Assembly: GCA_019671005.1 (NCBI GenBank) | Contig: CM033745.1 | Location: 1,721,146 to 1,785,145, forward strand | DNA length: 64,000 nucleotides | Direction: 5' to 3' | Source: Hibiscus mutabilis | Lineage: Eukaryota > Streptophyta > Magnoliopsida > Malvales > Malvaceae | Shown: positions 24,294 through 37,469 of the stretch, one piece after another | Layout: the number at the start of each line of letters is the position of its first letter | Position numbering within the stretch: the stretch's first letter is position 1 | Notes under the pieces: generated by a model | Databases searched by the model: none | What the model was told of the DNA's origin: nothing | What the model saw: only the letters and a program-made list of their open reading frames with translations | Program-made: the position numbers and the translations under genes

Positions 24294-24302
24294 CTATATA
24301 AA
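24294..24302 (+). promoter_or_regulatory. VQ gene TATA box
   Basis: CTATATAAA about 115 bp before the ATG, in a C-rich promoter context. Predicts a start site near 24330. Confidence 0.7.
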
Positions 24303-24415
24303 ACCAATCCCACAATCCCACAATCCCACATTACAACTTGCAACATAGATCTAAAGCAAGTCTTCAGCTAAAGAAATATCAGTTGCGATTGCTTTAGTTT
24401 CTTTGTTCCTTTTTA

Positions 24416-24760
24416 ATGGCGGCTAGGGGTGCATCTCATGAAGATGTTAAGGTGGTTCTAATGGATACACAGTACGTTGAAACAGACCCCCACAGCTTCA
24501 AATCTGTAGTTCAAAAGCTCACGGGCAAGGATTGTTGCGTTGCATGGATCGAGGAGAGTTCATTCTCCGGTTTAAAAGCCGAAAAAAAGTTGCATGGAAT
24601 GGTTGCTGCTGATTCTGAGAGGTCGTGGAACGCTGCCACTCCGGGCGTCGGCAGTGGCGGTGTTTCCATGTTAACCAAGGTTTATTCTTTTAAAGACTTG
24701 GATAGAATGATCTTGGAGGCGCCGCCGGTGGACGAGTTGAGGTGGTTGTGGGCTGACTAG
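24416..24760 (+). CDS. Small VQ-motif protein
   Basis: An intronless 114-residue protein with the diagnostic VQ motif FKSVVQKLTG at residues 28-37 (FxxxVQxLTG). Outside the motif are a short acidic N-terminus (VLMDTQYVETDP) and a C-terminal block with SMLTKVYSFKDLD and an acidic, Trp-containing tail. VQ proteins bind WRKY transcription factors in the nucleus and modulate defence and stress responses. The small size and motif close to the N-terminus resemble the VQ1/VQ10 type, but I cannot assign an ortholog. The promoter has a clear TATA box and nearby W-boxes. A hAT element begins about 140 bp after the stop and may fall in or near the 3' UTR. Confidence 0.92.
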   Translation: MAARGASHEDVKVVLMDTQYVETDPHSFKSVVQKLTGKDCCVAWIEESSFSGLKAEKKLHGMVAADSERSWNAATPGVGSGGVSMLTKVYSFKDLDRMILEAPPVDELRWLWAD

Positions 24761-24899
24761 CAGTAACAAACAAGATTTGCATTATTGTGGATAGTATAGA
24801 TGTATTATAAATTTTTTACATTATATTGGAGTACTAAGGTTTCGTTTTGCTTCGTTTAATTAATAATCAAGTCCGTTCAATTTTAGAGATCCTTCCCTC

Positions 24900-25831
24900 T
24901 AGGGTGTGTATAATTAACTGTAACTGATAATTGATATAATCGTTACATTTTATAGGTTAATTAACTGAACCGTTAAAGCTAAATAGTTTCCGTTAACCGA
25001 ACCGCTAAAAATGATGGTTAATAATTAAGGTTATGAATTTTGACAAATAATTAACTTATAGGTTAACTGTTATTAAATTATATATATATATTTAAAATAA
25101 AATACCTTCAACTAAAAGTTTAGCCCACGCGCCCCATTTTCTAATTTCTAAACCCTATTTTGTAATCTAATTCATAATTATTTTTTATCTTCGATTTGCT
25201 AGTATTACATTATATTTCTTATACTAACTTGTTTCATGTTTGAAATATAGGAATGAATGATTTAACACTCAATTAACAAACAACTATGATTGATGAGTCA
25301 TTTTCATGTCAGAGGAGACGAAGGAGCTTAGGTGATTTGATCATAGAGTCAACTTTTTTTTTGTGGTACTAACTCGTGGAAGTTTCGCTTAACTTATGTT
25401 AGTTAAAGATTTGTCTTTAAAACTTTGATGGTGTATTGTTATGTGTTGAACACTGTTAAAACTTGGAATTTTAAACTAAGTATGGAACTTTGTAGTATGT
25501 AGGTGTTTTTTTGAATTTAGTATGGAATTAGGGTTTAGAATTTCTATTTAACTATTTTTATAAACATTTTAATATAATATTTATAAAAATATATATATAA
25601 TTTTATTATTCTCAAAAGAAGCAGTGAACATGTGAAAAAAAATTATAATAGGTTACATGTTAACCTATAATCTAACCGTCAATTAATTGTATCTTAACGG
25701 TTAATCAATAACTGTTAACTGATTCTTAACAATTAGGTTACGTGTATAGTTAGCTAAATTCAATAACCGCTATAACGATTAACCGACCGTTTAGGTTAAA
25801 TGGTACGGTTAACCGACCATGAGCACCACTA
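24900..25831. mobile_element. Non-autonomous hAT element with perfect 8-bp TSD
   Basis: Begins TAGGGTGTG and ends CACCACTA (imperfect inverted termini), flanked by the perfect 8-bp duplication CTTCCCTC at 24892-24899 and 25832-25839. The interior near both ends repeats 'ggttaac/gttaacc' words in inverted orientation. There is no coding capacity. It lies immediately downstream of the VQ gene. Confidence 0.9.
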
Positions 25832-28189
25832 CTTCCCTCCTTTATTTATCCATTTATTTTCCTATAAAAGGAACATTTTCCTTCCCTTTTTTAGCTTGTT
25901 CGGTTCTAAGAAAAATGTAATTTCGACTGGGATTGACGGATTGAAGAAATGAGTGGCGGTTCAAGACTCCTTGCCTGCACGGAATGTATGAGAAAATACT
26001 TGGTGGCTTTTGCTTCTTGTTTTCAAGCAATAGTTCTCCTACGTAGTACCACCCGGCAGGGAACAGTATTCCTTACGAACGCTACAAAAAAATGACATAT
26101 GTGGACGGACAAAAAATTATTGGTAAAACACCTAAAATTTATCAGTATATGGTCTAAAATCTTTTACCAACAGACAAAACTAATATTTCGACAGAAAAAT
26201 AGCCGTCGGAAAAACGTTAGTCGGTATATACTTATAGAGACGAAAAATGACACTTACCTCAAGCTTTTCCTCTAGCAGAGAACAGGGGTATACATAGGAG
26301 CTGCATATCTACCATGAACAAGGGGGTTAGATGGCATAGTTTTTGAGTGCATGCACGCGTGTGACTAGATGTGTATGTGTGCATAAGGATGAGACAAAAA
26401 CTGAGACGAGTTAAGGCTCCAAGCTTGGCTTGAATTTGATTATGTCACTTTTTTAACTCGAATTTGATTCGAGATAAATATTCAATTATTTGAGTTCGTT
26501 CAATTAGGCTCATTTACCTATTAAATTACGAGCTCAATTTTCATGCTTGACTTCTGACCAATTACTTATACTCAAGCTAGAACTAGTATTTTTCAATACT
26601 AATTAAATATAAAAATACACATTAAAAGTAAAGCTCAATTAGATTACAAGCTACTCGAGTCAAGATTAGAATACTTGAATTTGGTTTGCTCGATAACTCA
26701 AGCTTGACTAGGAAATAGCGGAGCTAAATTGAAGTTCTTTTTCTAACCGAATAGGAATGAAGAATGGATGGGAGGATATACTCGCAGCGGCTTGGTTCAT
26801 CCATGCCAGTTAATTCGGTTTTTAATCCACACCTTCGCTTGACCTGTAAAAAAGAAGGATCAACACTAAGTATTTTGCATTTAAAAATAAAGCTTCTGGG
26901 TTAAAAGCCATTTAGCCAGCCAAGATCCTCTAAATTGATTATATCACATCAGATCTTTCGCTTGACAAGGAATAAATATAACCGGTAACTCTTTCCTTTA
27001 GAACCACAATCCAAAATTAACCAACGAGATAGCTAAATAGGCACCAAATGGAGGTCTATTGATCAACATATAAATATTACCTTTAAATGTCTATCAGGTC
27101 CATTCCAGCATTTATCCCCATCTGTGAACAACATCAATCTATAAGAATTCTCAAACTCAACCCATTTCATAAAATGAAAGGAAAAGATTAAATTTTATAC
27201 AAGGCAAATCATTAAGCCATTAACCAGACAAACTTCAAAATTATCAAGCATCCGAACCTTTTCTCATAGATTTCTGTGCCTTAAATCGAAATTCATGTTA
27301 AAGATGCATGTAAATCAACCAACCTTTTGCTCCTAACTCCATTTTCTTTTCTCAAAATGTTTTAGATTTGAATTTTGATGTATAAAACACCTATTTGCCT
27401 CCATTTGTTCATTATTAAAGATCACAAGAATAAATTTGCACCACAAATCTACAACATCTCTAATGCAGGCAAATTCTGTATAGTACACCTTATGATTGGC
27501 ACTTATGGGAGCAATTACGAAAATAAAAAATAAACCGTAAACACTAATTTTGTCCGAGTTAAATTAAATGCTCGAAATAAAATAAATTCACATTACCTTT
27601 TTTTAAAATACCCTAAAACCTTACCTTATATCTTAAGTCCAAAATTTCATGGCCCATTATATAATTTTATATAGTAAAAAATATATACAAAAAAAATAAT
27701 AAAAATCTCAACTCCTTACTCACCAAGGCTTGGTTCTCATTGAATGAATTAATGCCTCATTTTCATTGATTAAAAAAAACTATTTGGTGACCAAAGTTTT
27801 AATTTTCAATGGTTCTTATTTTAAGGGGATAAACCAAAAATACCCTTCATCACACACTCACGTATATATTTCTACCCTAAAAAGAGGAACAACTAACCTA
27901 TTTCTTGGGATCATTTGGCAGCCATAAAACCTCCCTCCTCCTTTGTCGTCTTCTTCATTTTAAAGCCCCCTGCTGTTTGCTTTTTTTTCTTTCTTTTTTA
28001 GACAATTCGATTCCTTTATCAACTATAATTTTTCCTAATCGAAATCATTTTCTACCATCATTAAACCATTGAAAAGAATTTTTCAACCCCAACAACAACA
28101 TGTGGAATTTGGTTGATCGAGCATAAATATTTGGGTTTTGGGTGCATTCTTCCATTTTCTTTTTATTATATATAATCCTTTTTATAGTT

Positions 28190-29840
28190 CAATGAAAATA
28201 TGAATGATTTTATTGGTAACCTTTGTTGTTTATTTTAGTCTCCCTTTTATGTGTTTTATTTTATTTGCTTGTGATATGTATATTATTTCACTTGTTGAAT
28301 GTTGTTTAATTTACTATTAGCTTGTATGTTTACTTTATTATCATGATTTTATATTGTCTCTTTTATAATATATTTTCTTGTGTATGGTATATAATACATA
28401 ATTAAGGTATATTTTCTTAAAAGTATATACATGTAGTTTTTCATTTGGGTTTAGTTTAGTGGTTTAAACTTTTTATGTTTTGGGCTTAGTGGTTTGGGCC
28501 TTCTTGTGTTTAGGGCTTGCTTAGGTTAGAAGGGTTTTGAGTTTGATAGATTAATTCTTGATTAGAATTGTGTGAAATTAATTTGATTCATTTAAAATCG
28601 TGTGCTCGTCTCATAGGGGCACGACCTTTAAATTAATTAGATAAATTTAGGCTTAGCTTAGAGCCTATAGATTGAGGTTCAAATTGGTTTAGTGAATTTA
28701 AATTTACCCTTTGCTTATTAGGATAAATGTTAAGTTCATTAAACTAGTTAGACATTTCTTAATTACTTTTAAGATAAAATTAATATGGAGATTAAATTGA
28801 CATTTAAATTAAAACCATGATTAATTAATTCGATTTACTTTAAATAGTATTATTGGCTTATTGGAATACTAGTTTAAGATCGATCGAGTTAATTGCCATG
28901 TTACAAGATAAATCATAATTTATTAGGGTTCTCTAGCCTTTTGGGGTTAATTGATTTAAGGTTAATACTAGAAGCACCTAATTAGTAACTAGATCACTAA
29001 TTAAAATTCCATAATGAGAGCCTTTTAGGTTAGGACTTTTAGTGGGCCTTTGTATGTTTAATTTTCAAGTCTTTGTTTGACATTCATTTTATTTGTTATC
29101 ATTTGGCTCATTTGATTTGCATGTTAATTAATTTAAATCATAAAAAGGGATGTATTCATTAATTCCAATATTTGTGTCGCAACAGTCTGAGCTTAAAGGA
29201 TGTTGACCAAATATTTGAATTAATCCTTACCGACTCAAGGTAAAATTAAAACTTAACCAAATCATTACATTATATTTTAAAATGCTTGCATCGTGCATAA
29301 AGGTGACATGCGGGATTCGAACCATAAATTAACACGGCAGTTGGGCTTATTCGATGCCTGTTTAATCTATGGTCCGATGTATCGTCAACCTTATTAATTA
29401 AATGTCCAATTAATTTGAATTCATCAGTTTGATAAAGCCCGTTCAATTAAGGTAAATTTTCAATTGAGGTCACCGAATTAAATTCCTTTCAAATTTTAAC
29501 AATTTCCTTCGATTAAAAGCAACAAATATTTTGGTACCGATTTTCGGACGCGATGGGGGTGTTAATCCTTTCCCACACGTAACCAACTCTCGAGCCCTTT
29601 TAAAATGAATCTCTAGTTTTGTGGTGTCCGGCCTACCTTATCCAAGTGGCCGGTGGCGACTCCCAGTTTTCAATCAGTTTTCCCAAAAAAAAATTTTTTC
29701 AAAAGAAATCCGTTTAAACCAAGATTACAAAGAAATGATTTTGGGGATAACTCGTAGCGCCAAACATATAACTTTTCAAAGGAAATTTTTTCAAAAAAAC
29801 GTCGTTACAAAAACGCATACCGGAAAGTCAAGACCTTACA
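28190..29840 (+). mobile_element. LTR-like fragment nested in the CACTA element
   Basis: The stretch around 29540-29670 ('gcgatgggggtg', then 'taaccaactctcgagccc', then 'ggtggcgactccc') matches a sequence I associate with the 3' parts of plant gypsy LTRs. Upstream DNA to about 28190 has the T/A-rich, non-coding character of the same LTR. I found no clear TG...CA ends or target duplication, so limits are approximate. Confidence 0.45.
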
Positions 29841-30137
29841 ACGAATAAAAAGATTTAAGAACCATTGTTAAAAAGGAGAGAGAGGGAGATAGAAGAGGAA
29901 GCGAAATAGTAGCTTTCTTTTCCAATGCCTTGACTGGGAGAGAATGAAAGAGGGTGAGGCTGGTGCGACGATAATTAAAATGACGGTAGACGAAAAAGAG
30001 AAGGAAGAAAAGTGAACAGGAAGAGGTAGCCGAAGAAGAGAATGAGTGAAGATTTAGGGATTTTCGTTTTGGGTATTTTTTTGTTTTATTTTTTTGGTTA
30101 TTGTAAAATTAAACCCCGTGAAAATTTTAAACCTACC

Positions 30138-30440
30138 TATACCAACGACGAAAATTTTCGTGGGTATATAATTTACCTATACCGACAAACATATTAAATC
30201 GTCGATACATTATATAACCTATACCGACATACAATTTTTTTCGGTAAAAATTATACAGAGTTATTATTGTTCGTTGGTATAAATTATATCTATACCGACG
30301 GTTACTATTGTTTGCCGGTATAAATTACATCTATACCGACGGTGTCTTGTCTTCTGTCGGTATAAATTTTCTCTACACCGACAAATAATATATCCGTCCA
30401 TAAAACCAAAATTTTTATCGACAATTTTGTTTTCCGTCAG
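30138..30440. repeat. CACTA subterminal repeat cluster
   Basis: At least six copies of ctataccgac-like words (near 30138, 30177, 30220, 30291, 30332, 30375) alternate with inverted gtcggtataaat-like words (near 30272, 30313, 30355), often about 41 bp apart. This is the expected layout of transposase-binding subterminal repeats. Confidence 0.75.
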
Positions 30441-30465
30441 TATATTATTGTTTTTTGTACTGAAA

Positions 30466-32920
30466 TATATAAATATTTATATTATTGTTTTTTGCTTTAT
30501 TCGCTAATGTCGTGGTTAAGTTGAGTAACATGTTGTATTGTAAGGTACCTCGTTGGAGGCTTTATCTTTAATAAAATTAATTTTTTGTTTTGCGAAAAAA
30601 AGACTATGTTTGTTATGTTTAATGTTTATATGATACAAATTATTAGTTAATCAAAAATTATTTAAATATGCAATACATTAAACACTATTATCATACCATT
30701 TATGAAACTGACAGTACATGTTAACATGAATATAATCCAAGCACAGCCATATGAATTACTAAAACTTCTCAATGTATCACAATATTAATTAAATGATCAT
30801 CTAGATTGAATTTTCAAGGTAAAATATAATCTTTAAAGCTCCTTTGAAAATCCAAATTTCCCAACGTACTAGTTTTTTTTTTTCAAACAAAATAATACAA
30901 AGATTTATACCATTCCTTTTGAGATGAAAAACCGTATATAATTATATTTCTGGAGACGGATAAGCCCAAGAATTGAGGACACATGGCCCATTAAATTATT
31001 TGGGCTACTTTACGTATCCCCACAATCAGTCTACTTAGGCCTAGTCTATTCAATTTGAAAATTTAAGTTCAAGTTCTTTAATGCGTTAATAATTTAATGT
31101 CATGAGTGTGTTATTAAATTAAATTTATTTTGTTTTTTTATTTAAATCATATGGATGTATAATATAATTAAATAAGAAAAAAAAAGAAAACATGAGAAAT
31201 CAGAATCAAGAATAATTATGTGTATATTAGTTATGGAGAGTCCTAGAGAATATTATGCTGATTCCAAAAGAATCATCAATTCTACTCAGAAAACAATAAT
31301 TTAAGCAAATTAAACCAATAAAATTGAAATGTTTTATTTTTTTGGACAATTTTTACCTAAAAAGGGGAATTTTGCTCATATTAATTTTTGAACCCACAAC
31401 TTAGAGAAAAGAGATGATGTCAACTAAAAGTTTTAACCACGGCTCTAGAAATTATGACGAAATATTGTATTTTACGTCCAACATAACTAAGATGAATTGA
31501 ATAAATAATCTTTTTGAATTGTTATTAGAATTGAAGAACTTACTCAAAAGATATGATTATCACTTTTTTATCGCAATAATCTTTGTTGTAAACTATGATT
31601 GAGAAATAAAATTAGCAATGCTTCTTTTTTGAACCTACACGAGTAAAAATTGTATGTCTCTTTTTGACGTCTATGTTTATGTTTCATCATTAAAAAATTA
31701 AGTTTAAGATTTAAAGTTAGGGCTTAGGGTTTAGAGTATTAAGTATATGATTAATGATTTAGTATTTAAAATTAGAACTTTATATTTATTTTTTTAGTGC
31801 TGGGGCAAAAAGAATACTAAAAAGAAAAGAGAATTTTTGTGGAACATACACGCCCTTTGAGAAACCAGATTATACCTAATGTTTGGTACCCATGGAAAGA
31901 AGCATGGTTTTGGGCAAACATATCCACGTGGAATACTTCCCTTTCATCCATTGAACCTTAAATAGCCACCCCCTTGCATGAAATGGTGGTTCCTTTTTCT
32001 AACACCAAACTGTCTTTATCAAAAGTATGCATCTTTGGTAATCTTCTTTAGGATACACACAGGATCCCGTTTGGATATGCAAATAAAAGATGGCATTGAG
32101 CAGCTAATAAGTTAAAATAGTGCATGGGGCGTGTCTCTTATGTTGTTGATTTGTATTATAGATCGATGGAATATAGATATATAGATAGAGATCATGCAGC
32201 ACAACAGTATTGGCTTTTTTCTTTTTCTCTCCACTTTTTGATCCATGGTATTTTAAAGCACCGAAAATGGTATTTTTTTAACATGAAGGATTCACTTTTA
32301 ACAGTCAGATCACATGCAAAACCGGGGGTTAAACCACAAGCCCATGCAACTTGTCTCTATTGCTTTGCTCAACACCATGATCATATATAAAGGCCTCTGT
32401 TAAAGACGCTAAGCTCGAGTACGTTTTAAACACTTTTCTGGGGGAACTGTTTCTGTATTTGCAATTTGCATGTGTAGTAATACTCCCTGTTGAATGGAGC
32501 AGGTAATTAATTCATTCATTAATTTGCAATAACCGGAAGCTTCCTCACCATCGAAAGAATACGACTTTCACAAAAATTACTCCAGAAAAACGACTCCAGA
32601 CTTTTTGTATACGAATATCGGGAGAGATTAAATTACTGAATTTAAAAAATACAAAGGTTTATTAAATATTTGAATTTAAAATTTGGGAGGGGAAGTGTAA
32701 AGCATCTTATATTTAAATTTACAGGGTCTAAATTGTTATTAGACTGCAACTTTTTGAAGATACGTATCCACCCTTATTTAGTTTCGTCCCTAATTGATTA
32801 AATATTTAATAAGCTCTATTATTTTTTCAGGAACCAAACTACTATTAGATTAAAATATATGATAAATTTGGTCGTGTATAAATATAATTAAGAATTTCAA
32901 TTTGGACTCATGTCCTCTAT
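30466..32920. other. Intergenic DNA, no gene seen
   Basis: AT-rich, with a low-complexity 'ttagggtttag' block near 31720. An 88-codon open frame at 32124-32390 has no recognisable domain and is not called. Confidence 0.5.
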
Positions 32921-32922
32921 TA

Positions 32923-33110
32923 TTAGGGGTGGCAATGGGGTCAGGGACGGTTTTACAATCCCCACTCTGTCCCCAATACTTACAGGTACGGTTTTGGAGA
33001 AACCCCATTAAATGTTTCGGAGCTTTTTCGATCTCATACCCATCCCTTACGGATTCCCGCAGTTTTCGGTTATTCCCCATACCCAAAAAATCTCAATTTG
33101 TTTTAAAAAG
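32923..33110 (+). mobile_element. hAT-like fragment, left end only
   Basis: Starts 'taggggtggcaatgggg' and continues with GC-rich words, like many plant hAT-derived miniature elements. The right end is missing, with copia leader sequence following instead. Confidence 0.5.
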
Positions 33111-33159
33111 AACTAGATTCGATGATCTTTCCAACCATATAAATTACCTCTTCTAATTT

Positions 33160-34925
33160 TACTCTTACGATTTAAGGCGAATTTCGGAAGTTAATGCCAT
33201 TGTTGTTTTTGGAAACAACCTGCAGTCTTTTCTTTCGACCTTTTCTCACTCAAAAAATTAATAACTCATAATATTTAAATCGAAATCAAGAATCGTTTGC
33301 TTTAAACGAATCTAGACTTTCGTATGATTATAAAAATATGCATCTCATACAAAAACATCATCCAATTATTTAAGTTCAAATTCGTATCGTACAAGTGGCT
33401 CTAATACCACTGTTGGAAAACGCCTGTACACCTTATGGCGCAGCGGAAAAATTATCCGGCATAATCCACCAGTGATCCATGTACAAGGGACGAATTTAGG
33501 GTGATGAAGGATGAAACATTACCTTAATAAATATGGAATCTGGAAATCCGTAGGGAATTCAGAATAACCAAATCGAATCCGAGTTGACACAATAGCGTTC
33601 CGACCTCTACGCAGTCCACCCGAATGAAACGAACAATATTTTCTCTTCTCTAACTATTAGAGAGATTTTTCAAAAATATGAATAAATGGCTGCTAGACCT
33701 TATGCCTTTATATAGCATTTAAAAACCTAATTCTAATTAAATTCGGATTCTTAAATATACAATATATTTAACCGAATATAATTAAATATGTAGAATATGA
33801 TTCTACTTTAATTAGGTTTCTTTTAGATATATATATATATATATACTTTAATAATATTTGATAATTACAATAACTTATCAAATATTAACATATATATATA
33901 AACGGAATTATCCATAATTACAATAATTATAACAATTTTAGTTTCTCACTAATTACGTGTACAACAAGTTTGTACACATGCTATCTAATCGATATTTGTT
34001 CATTTCAATCATAGGGTGTGACCCTTGTAGTTTCATGTAACGTTAGCAATAATATCCAAAACAATTCTAATATTACAAGCAACGAGTGGCATCTAGCAAT
34101 ACATCATTGCTATCTAAGTTACATGAAACCGTTGTTCGATTTAACCTTTTTTCCGTAATTAACTTCTTTTATGTATTTCATCCTTTTGTCCTCATATCTA
34201 GATCGGACACAAGTTATGGATTAGTCACACTTGTATAGTCCATCTAATGTTTCTTGATATCTTGAGTAGACTATTATAAACGAATAATTATGATATCTCA
34301 TATCAATTTATTCGAGCATGGCCATGCATTTTATAGTCTCACTCAATCAAGTGACCTATGATTTTACTCTTATTATGTATGAGGGACAAATCCTATCTTG
34401 ATCAACCATATTTCGCTATATGAATTATAACATATCCAATATCAGTTTTTATAGTGTAGTCAGTTACGACACACGTTTGACCGTATCAAAATATGTCACT
34501 CACGATGTTGAAATAATGATGATCGCAAGTCTGAGGATAATACATGTAGTTATCACCATAAGCAATGTTGTGACTGTCACATAATAATCCAAGAAACATG
34601 CTCATAGTGGGTCAGTCCAGTATGTTGTTCCCTAACACATACTTATGTATTGGTTTTGACATCTTCATGTCAACGACAACACTTTGTCATTAATCAACTA
34701 CATATTAGTCTTAATACATTATTATTGTCCAAGCCCACAATAATTCTTGACTAAGGACATTCAAGAATAACTATATTATTTTAAGGAGTTTATTATAATT
34801 TAGTTTATTTATAGATACACAGAATAAGATTGAAATAATAATAATGGCTTTATTTTAATAAACAAGATAAAATAAGTATGTATTTTACAACCATCTCATG
34901 ATTGGTCTTTGGGCATACTCCAACA
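33160..34925 (-). mobile_element. Ty1/copia 5' LTR and leader (truncated element)
   Basis: A 1,515-bp LTR (33411-34925) begins TGTTGG and ends CCAACA. Immediately to its left, the complement of GTGGTATTAGAGCC forms a primer site for initiator tRNA-Met (33398-33410), so the element runs on the minus strand with its interior to the left. Only about 240 bp of leader survives, and no gag-pol frame follows. The LTR cuts a minus-strand LINE at the first codons of its second frame. Target duplication cannot be tested because the other end is absent. Confidence 0.85.
33398..33410 (-). other. copia primer-binding site (initiator tRNA-Met)
   Basis: The element strand reads TGGTATTAGAGCC, one mismatch from the common TGGTATCAGAGC primer site, adjacent to the LTR. 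Confidence 0.8.
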
Positions 34926-36132
34926 CCTTACATCCCCGCACATTCCATGTTAAAATATTCATTGGGCCAATGGAGAAGTATCACCCTTAAAACCACATTT
35001 GCCTTTCTTTTTGTTCTTATTTCCACCCCACCCTTACCTTTAGGTTTCAACTGATTCATGAGTGCATGAACACCTTCAGCAGCCACTCTAGTCTTCCTCG
35101 GAGAGACTTCAGATCTTTGATTATCATCCAAAACACAAAATCCATTTGGGCTAGCCTCAATTCCTAGAACCAGTTCATAAGACTGACTACCAACAACCTC
35201 AAATTGAGCCATATTACCCTGATCCATTATCACAGTACCCACAAAAACATCCCTAGGGTCACTAACACTAACACAAGGATACCAGTAACTAGTTCCACAT
35301 TACTCTTAACACTAGTTGCAAAATCATCACCTATTTCCATCCCATTACCCTCTGCACCAAAAATAGAAACTACCTCAACAAAATCTTTGACAATAATATC
35401 ATCAGCGTGCCCAACAACTTCAACAGAACCAATAGGATTAACAGATTCAGGATCAACACCTACAGAGCCTACAGTTTCAGTGCTCACTTGGCTTTGAGCC
35501 ACATTCTCTAACAATGAATCACCAGCAGAAACTAACTTATCAGGAATAGAAATATGTGAAGCCTTATGAGAGCATTTATCATCAAGGTACCCAAAAATAC
35601 AACAATGCTCATATTTTGGAGGTGCCCAAACTAGTTCAACCCCACATTAATACAATTACCCTTACTAAGCTCAACATGTATAGACTTAGGAAGCACGAAT
35701 TTAACATCAACATTAACACAAATCTTCGTAAACTCTAAGCTCTGCTTCAACATAGTAGCACGATCAGTGTATAACGACTTACCTAAGGCACTCGCAAGAT
35801 AGCCTAGCCCTTTCTAAAAAAATAGCTCCAATGGTACATGCCATAGCTTAATCCATACGGGAGCAGACCTTAAATCCAGTACCTAAGTGACCAACCTAAG
35901 AACCCATCAGCCAACAAAATGGCATTCTGTTGTATATGCCATGGCCCGAACTCAAGAATCCAGTCCCTAACCTTCTTCTAAGGAAAATTAAGCACATAGA
36001 CACTCGGGGCTAAAAACTTGATTGTGACAGAACTATATTTGCCCCACAATTTGTACGTCGTCTTTTGAAACACTATAAGCGAGGGAGATTTGCCCAAAAA
36101 ATTCCTCAAAAAGGTATTCTCCTATTGCTTAG

Positions 36133-36834
36133 TGTCAGGATTATCTCATTTTTTAGACTACATCGATGAGGCCATCGATAGAGGAAGTGCAGGAGAATGT
36201 CAAGGCCATCTCTTGTGGTACTATGATCTAGCCTTGACAAGCCCATTTGGGACTGAGCACAAGTGGATCGAGTGATGATTTGAGCAATCCCTAAGGAGCT
36301 GCGAAGTCAATATGCGAGTCAGAAAGCTTTGGGAAGAGGATGATGGCTCTGTCCAGAAAGTGTCCTCGTTTGGGACGAAGCAACGTCTACTCGCATCATT
36401 CTTGGTAAGTTTATTTAGCTCTTTAGGGGGAACTGGTCTGGTGTTGGGTCTCAACCATCCCCATCGCCATCTGCTAGTAGCCGAACTGCCTTGGTGTAAG
36501 TGACATTCTCCTAGTCTCATGTGGGGCCTAGGTGCACAGGCATTGGGGCCAAGAGGATGGCACAATATCTCTCTAGGATGATGTTCTAGGGACGGTTTGG
36601 GCCTAGAGAGCCCCATATCGCACTCGACGCTGAAGTTAGGGGTTGGAACCTAGTATTTGCTAGGCCTTATGAGATACGATTTTAGATGGGCATGTTGCCT
36701 GATGGATCACGAGACGACATTTCTGAGTTAAGTTTTTGGATAAAGGGCGGGTTAAAGGCTGACTTGTCTGGGATAAGTCCCTTTCAAGTGTCGCATGACA
36801 TGTCGATCTGGACCTAGACGGTATGGCTGTGACA
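36133..36834 (+). repeat. 5' LTR of the gypsy-like element
   Basis: TGTCA...TGACA ends, primer site 2 bp after it, and its first 328 bp are repeated at 39312-39639. Confidence 0.82.
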
Positions 36835-36899
36835 CTTGGTATCAAAGCAAGACTGATTAAGCTTGGTTGCGGATTTTGATCGAAACATTATGTATCATG

Positions 36900-37435
36900 T
36901 TGACGCCACACCAAGTGCTACTATGCATAGAGTAGGCAGGGTCGAATGACGGCAGGCCAAGCGTTCTTTGAGCTAGAGTTGGCAGGATGGGGTGGACTTC
37001 ACGCCAAGCGCTTCCATTCATGGAGTAGGCATGGTGGTGTAATGTTACACCAAGCGCTTTCGTAAGTAGAGTAGGCAAGGTGGTCTAGTTTCATACTAAG
37101 CGCCAAATGAGGGTAGACATGGTGACTAGAAGCTACGCTGAGCACTTATGTGTATGGAGTAGGCAAGGTGACTTCAGCTCAAAAAGCACAGATGTACATG
37201 ATGGTGCATTTTTGCACGAGTGGTTTCTCTTTGATGTTTGACTTCACGCCAAGCGCCCTTATAGGTAGAGTAGGCAAGGTGGTCAGGTCATACGCCGAGC
37301 GCTCTCATAAGAATAGTAGGTAGGGTGACCCGGTTTTACACTAAGTGCTTTGACTTGTGGGGTAGGTAAGGTGGGAAAATTCTGAGAATCATGCCAAGCG
37401 CTCCGGTAAATGGAGTAGGCAGGGTAGATACTTAT
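36900..37435 (+). repeat. Degenerate minisatellite array 1 in the gypsy-like interior
   Basis: About ten diverged units of 50-60 bp, each with a 'cgccaagcgct'-like word followed about 10-15 bp later by 'gagtaggcaaggtgg'. Examples fall near 36907, 36957, 37001, 37049, 37098, 37133, 37246, 37301, 37348 and 37391. Confidence 0.8.
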
Positions 37436-37469
37436 GATGTATGGTACATATGTGTAGATGAGTTTTGCC

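Larger units (their letters stand above)
26080..30462. mobile_element. CACTA-like (En/Spm) element, non-autonomous, with nested debris
   Basis: The left end reads CGCTACAAAAAAA and the right end is the complement of CAGTACAAAAAA, both close to the CACTACAAAAA consensus of plant CACTA elements. Flanking triplets are gaa and aaa, so a 3-bp duplication is only two-thirds preserved. The right end has a dense series of subterminal motifs (30138-30440), and the left end has a few related words (26200-26230). No transposase frame is visible. LTR-like sequence at about 28190-29840 appears inserted in the interior. Confidence 0.7.

Noticed and set aside
32124..32390. 88-codon open frame, plus strand
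   Set aside because: No domain, signal peptide or codon pattern supports it.
35230..35514. Possible membrane protein on the minus strand
   Set aside because: It is a segment of decayed LINE ORF1, between the DUF4283-like part and the start of ORF2.
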